Part shown: positions 60,460 to 64,000 of the stretch, in pieces | How the letters are laid out: each line of letters opens with the position of its first letter | How positions within the stretch are numbered: the stretch's first letter is position 1 | Assembly (NCBI RefSeq): GCF_019175285.1 | Contig: NC_056527.1 | Coordinates: 111,486,389-111,550,388, forward strand | Length of the DNA stretch: 64,000 nucleotides | Reading direction: 5' to 3' | DNA from: Sceloporus undulatus | Taxonomy: Eukaryota; Chordata; Lepidosauria; Squamata; Phrynosomatidae | Made by a program: the position numbers and the translations under genes | The notes under the pieces: model-generated | Told to the model about the DNA's origin: nothing | The model's database searches: none | Seen by the model: the letters and a program-made list of their open reading frames with translations, nothing else

Positions 60460-60895
60460 GTGAGCCTCCCTTGTCTGAAATGCTTGGGAGCAGATCTGTT
60501 TGGGATTTCAGAGTTTTTCAGATTTTGGGATATTTGCATATGCATAATGCAACACATAATCAAGAAGTGATTTGAGCATAGTACTATGACTCTGGGGACC
60601 AGGGTTCAAATCCCTGCTCAGCCATGGAAATCCACTGGGTGACCTTGGGCAAGTCACACTCTCCCAGCCTAAGAACAACAAAAATACATAGTCTTGGAGA
60701 TGGGACCCAAATCAAACATGAAATTAATATATGTTTCATATACGCCTTATATGCATAGCCTGAAGGTAATTTTGCAAATAAAACAAAGTTTGTGTATACT
60801 GAACCATCTGAAAATAAAGGTTTCACTATCTCAGCTACCTATATGGACAATTTTGGAATATTTTGGATTCTTAATGGAAACCTAACCTGTACTAC
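60460..60895. mobile_element. Tigger/pogo-like MITE with a SINE nested inside
   Basis: Starts CAGGGTGAGCCTCCCTTGTC and ends AACCTGTACTAC. At about 60560-60680 a CORE/MIR-like SINE (ACCAGGGTTCAAATCCCTGC, GACCTTGGGCAAGTCACACT) interrupts it. The host element resumes with GTCTTGGAGATGGGACCCAA. Confidence 0.7.
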
Positions 60896-61959
60896 AGTTG
60901 GTTTCTTTCTCCACAAATCCCGAGTCTTTGTTGGTTTCGCAATCATTTTCTCTGTCTAACTTTATGTTTCGTTTCCCAGAGATTGCCACACCTACGGTCC
61001 AAACTTTTTCATCCACAGTGATATCTGACCTATTATGCTCTATTGGTTTATCAGTTTGAATGTTAAGATTTACTTCGCCATGTTCAACCATTTCCCCATG
61101 CTTATTTTCCCACTCGTTCTTTGTAGTGGTAAATTATATATTTCTTGCATAGATTCCAATGTACCATTGCAGCCGCTTTACCACAGCCTTTCTGACATTT
61201 CAGCATGCATAATCTTCTTGCATGAATTGATAGGGTTGATCAGCAATTTCACAGTTCTCTTTACAAAAATGATGTATACTATTCTTCATTATTCTTTCAA
61301 TAATTGCCTTAATGAACATCACCCAACACCATTTGCTGCCTGAGGCAGCTGATTCACTTTGTGCTATGGTAGCACCGACTGTCATCTTGCCTGGATTTGG
61401 TCTTTATTTCTGCTGGTCTATGCATGTGCATGAAAGAGACAGAAAAACGTAGTTGAAAAATATAATAACACTAGTGACTAAGCATGTACAAAGTGCTTTC
61501 TTCTATGGTTTTGCAGCTGGAGAAACAAATTCCTACCATCGTGTTAGGAAAGACCCTAGGTCAGAAGGTATGACTTTAAACATATACAGTAGCTAAATAA
61601 ATAGATAAATAGAAGGCATTCTGCCTAAACTGTTTGAATTTCATTCTTGGTTTAAAATGTTCAGGGCTGATCTGAAAAAGAAGAGGTCCCAGATTTTAAT
61701 AAAAATGTAAAATGTAAAATTTGTTTTCTTAAAAATAACATTCTTTTAAAATCTCATTTAAAAACATCACATCTTACCAAATGTTCACTTCAACTACCTG
61801 AAACTATGTACAGTGGCCCTGGCATTTGGTTCCAGGACACCCCCCCCCCCCCATGGACACTAAAATCCATAGATGCTCATGTCTGATTAAATGCAACAGC
61901 ACAGTAAAATGCAGCATCCAGCATTGCAGCTCCCAGCATTCCACCATATTGGTTATACA

Positions 61960-62188
61960 GTGAACCCTTAGTATCTGCTGGAGTTTGGTTCCAGGACCCT
62001 GTGGATACCAAAATCCATAGATGTACATGTCTGATTTATCTTCAACAGCATAGTAAAATGGTATCTCTTATATAAAATGGCGAAATCAAGGTTTGCTTTT
62101 AGCAATGGTATTTTAAAAATATTGTCAAACTGTGGATGCTTGAATCCATGGATTAAAAAAAAATCCATGGATATGGACAGCTGACTGT
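61960..62188. mobile_element. Tc1/mariner-like MITE (TATCTGCTGGAGTTTGG family)
   Basis: CAGTGAACCCTTAGTATCTG at the left, GGATATGGACAGCTGACTG at the right, flanked by TA. A truncated relative lies just upstream at 61813-61935. Confidence 0.7.
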
Positions 62189-62974
62189 ACATGTAAATAG
62201 ATTTAGGCTGTGTGTATGGAATTGTAATTGTAAAATATAATTTTAATGTCACTAGTTGCTTATGTCACAACTAGTGCCATAACATTCAGTGATGTATGGG
62301 AATCATGAGTTATGAGTAACATTAGTTTTTTAAAAAATATTACTAAGGATTTTGTATGGTGTGATACGGGAGGAGCTCAGTGGGTGTGTGAACACATGAG
62401 TTACCGCACTGGGTGATGCCAATGCTATTGACGCAAGTGGAGGTCCATGTTACAAGGTGCATGTGTGCACAATGCACGTACACTTGAAATGTTTGCGAGA
62501 ATCCTTTTACCACGAGATCCTGAGCAATTTTTAATTTTTTTTTAAGGGGGGCACCCATTATTTTAAAGGGAGAGCTGGACTGAACTATGAACATGCAGAG
62601 GGCAACTCCACCTTTAAAAAAGGGAACTGTGCCATAGCAAGCTTAACACTGTGATAGGGTGAGATCAGCAGAGGGGTTACTTCCTTTTTAGTAATACAAA
62701 GAAAAGTCTAGAGTGATGACAGTCCAGAAGAAAACACAGACACACTTTGTTGCAAGAGCTCCACCTATCTCTTGGCTAGTGGCTTTTGCAATCTGGAATT
62801 TCCCCGGACTGCTGTCAGTCCTTTGGGCAACAACAGCTTGTCTATACAGAGATGTGGTGTGTATGCAAGCCAGGAAGAATTGAAAAAAGGTGAAGGAAGC
62901 AGTAACAGGAAAAGCTTTCCTTCCAATCATCTCCCCCCAAATGGGTGACTTATCTATTTATTTTGTTGTAAACT

Positions 62975-63310
62975 GAGCATTCCTTATCCAAAATTTTGGG
63001 ACCAGAAGTGTTTTTCCTTTAGGATTTTGGAATATGTGCATGTTGTTGTTGTGTGCCTTCAAGTCATTTCTGACTTACGTTGACCCTATGGCAAACCTAT
63101 CTTGAGGTCTTCTTGGCAAGATTTGTTCAGAAGAGGTTTTCTATTGCCTTCCTCTGAAGAGAGTGTGACTTGCCCAAGAGCACCCCGTGGGGTTTATATG
63201 GCCCAGCCAGGATTTGGACTCCTTCAGAGTCATTGTCCAGTACTCAAAACAACTATGTACATAAATGAGGTATTTTGGAGATAAGACTCAAGTCTAAAGC
63301 TGAAATTCAT
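62975..63310. mobile_element. Tigger/pogo-like MITE with a nested minus-strand SINE
   Basis: AACTGAGCATTCCTTATCCA starts the element. A SINE (about 63043-63245, TTGTTGTGTGCCTTCAAGTC, GACTTGCCCAAGAGCACCCC) interrupts it after GGAATATGTGCATG. It resumes with GGTATTTTGGAGATAAGACT. Confidence 0.7.
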
Positions 63311-63363
63311 TGGTGTTTCTTATAGAATAGATAAAAAGAACATATAAAACGAAATACAATTTT

Positions 63364-63905
63364 GTTTAAAGTTGGAATAAATATTAACAAAATGACAATC
63401 ACTCAACAGCAACAACACCAACAAATAATCCAGGTTAAACAGTTACAGAAGGAAAAGAAAGAGGCAAACAAAAGCCTCAAACAAACCCAACAAGACAGAA
63501 TTAGAGTCTTGTGGGAATTTGCCAAGTAAGGAAACCCCAGCCTAAATCTATTTAACAATGGAAGCTGGGTGATCCAATCTTGTTTACAGTTGGCATACAT
63601 CTTAACACAATGGCATTCACTTAACAACAACAACTAATGCGGTTATAAAAGGAAAAGAAACAGACAAACAAGGACCCCAAACAAAGCCAACAAGATAGAA
63701 TTAGCAACACTTTTGGAAGGGAAATTCCTTTAGCAAGGAAGCCCCAGCCTAAATCCAGTTAAATAACAATGGCAGCTGGGTGATCCAATCTTGTTTAAAG
63801 TTGGCAGACTCACAAGGACCCCAAACAAAGCCAACAAGACTGAATTAGCAACACTATTGCAAGGGAGATCTGGAGGCATTTGCCAAGCAAGGGAGCCCCA
63901 GTTTT
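63364..63905. repeat. Tandem repeat, unit about 215 bp, about 2.5 copies
   Basis: GATCCAATCTTGTTTAAAGT/TTGTTTACAGT starts near 63364, 63575 and 63790. Shared motifs are CAAACAAAGCCAACAAGA, GAATTAGCAACAC and AAGCCCCAGCCTAAATC. The third copy has an internal deletion relative to the others. It may continue beyond the window. Confidence 0.75.
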
Positions 63906-64000
63906 TACGCACAGGAAAGAGCCAAGGGCAAGCCTCCTCCTCCTCCTCCTCTTTCCTTCCCCACCTTTGCAGAGATGCACCGCCCCATTGGGAAAGTCCC

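Larger units (their letters stand above)
54800..64000. other. Gene-free 3' flank of SDR39U1
   Basis: I support no gene here. Contents: AT-rich (TATATA)-like DNA at about 54830-55010, MITEs, SINEs, a minisatellite, (CCAT)n and (AC)n microsatellites, a small CR1 3' end at about 59085-59160 (GCAGGGGGCTGGACTCGATG) and a tandem repeat at the right edge. The stretches 55950-56700, 61100-61800 and 62200-62970 show nothing that I can name. Confidence 0.6.

Overview
The window is nuclear DNA of a vertebrate, almost certainly a squamate reptile (lizard or snake). The genes have vertebrate exon structure with GT-AG introns. The rest is AT-rich DNA packed with repeats of the kind common in squamates: tRNA-derived CORE/MIR-like SINEs, SINEs carrying a 5S-rRNA-like segment, CR1-type LINE 3' ends, many short Tc1/mariner-, Tigger- and hAT-like non-autonomous DNA transposons, and AAT/ATT microsatellites at LINE tails. 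The species assignment is inference. The gene calls rest on exon-by-exon reading.

Three host genes are complete. (1) SLC12A6 (KCC3 potassium-chloride cotransporter, b-type first exon) is on the + strand at 14176-38000. It has 25 coding exons whose lengths sum to 3300 nt, giving 1099 residues, the same length as human KCC3b from memory. (2) EMC4 (ER membrane complex subunit 4) is on the - strand at 42714-40536. It has 5 coding exons and 183 residues, plus a probable upstream non-coding exon near 45110. (3) SDR39U1 (atypical short-chain dehydrogenase) is on the + strand at 45616-54784, with 6 exons and 295 residues. SLC12A6 and EMC4 are tail to tail, with poly(A) signals about 0.9 kb apart. EMC4 and SDR39U1 are head to head. 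A palindromic MITE sits between their two promoter-like segments: a CRE/ETS-type segment on the EMC4 side and an NRF1-type palindrome on the SDR39U1 side.

Layout: 1-13.9 kb is gene-poor and repeat-bearing (intergenic, or an intron of a longer KCC3a transcript whose first exon was not seen). 14.2-39.4 kb is SLC12A6. 40.3-45.1 kb is EMC4. 45.5-54.8 kb is SDR39U1, with a cluster of palindromic MITEs in its introns. 54.8-64.0 kb has no gene that I can support; it holds transposons, a roughly 60-bp-unit minisatellite (about 57.12-57.79 kb) and, at the right edge, about 2.5 copies of a roughly 215-bp tandem repeat.

The genes do not form a pathway. KCC3 mediates K-Cl efflux and cell-volume control, EMC4 belongs to the ER insertase that places multipass membrane proteins, and SDR39U1 is a poorly characterised NADP(H)-type SDR. 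No previously undescribed system is evident. The most unusual items are a near-identical 57-bp copy of SLC12A6 exon 19 inside intron 21, a SPIN/URR1-like hAT insertion with a perfect 8-bp target duplication, and the MITE that separates the EMC4 and SDR39U1 promoters.
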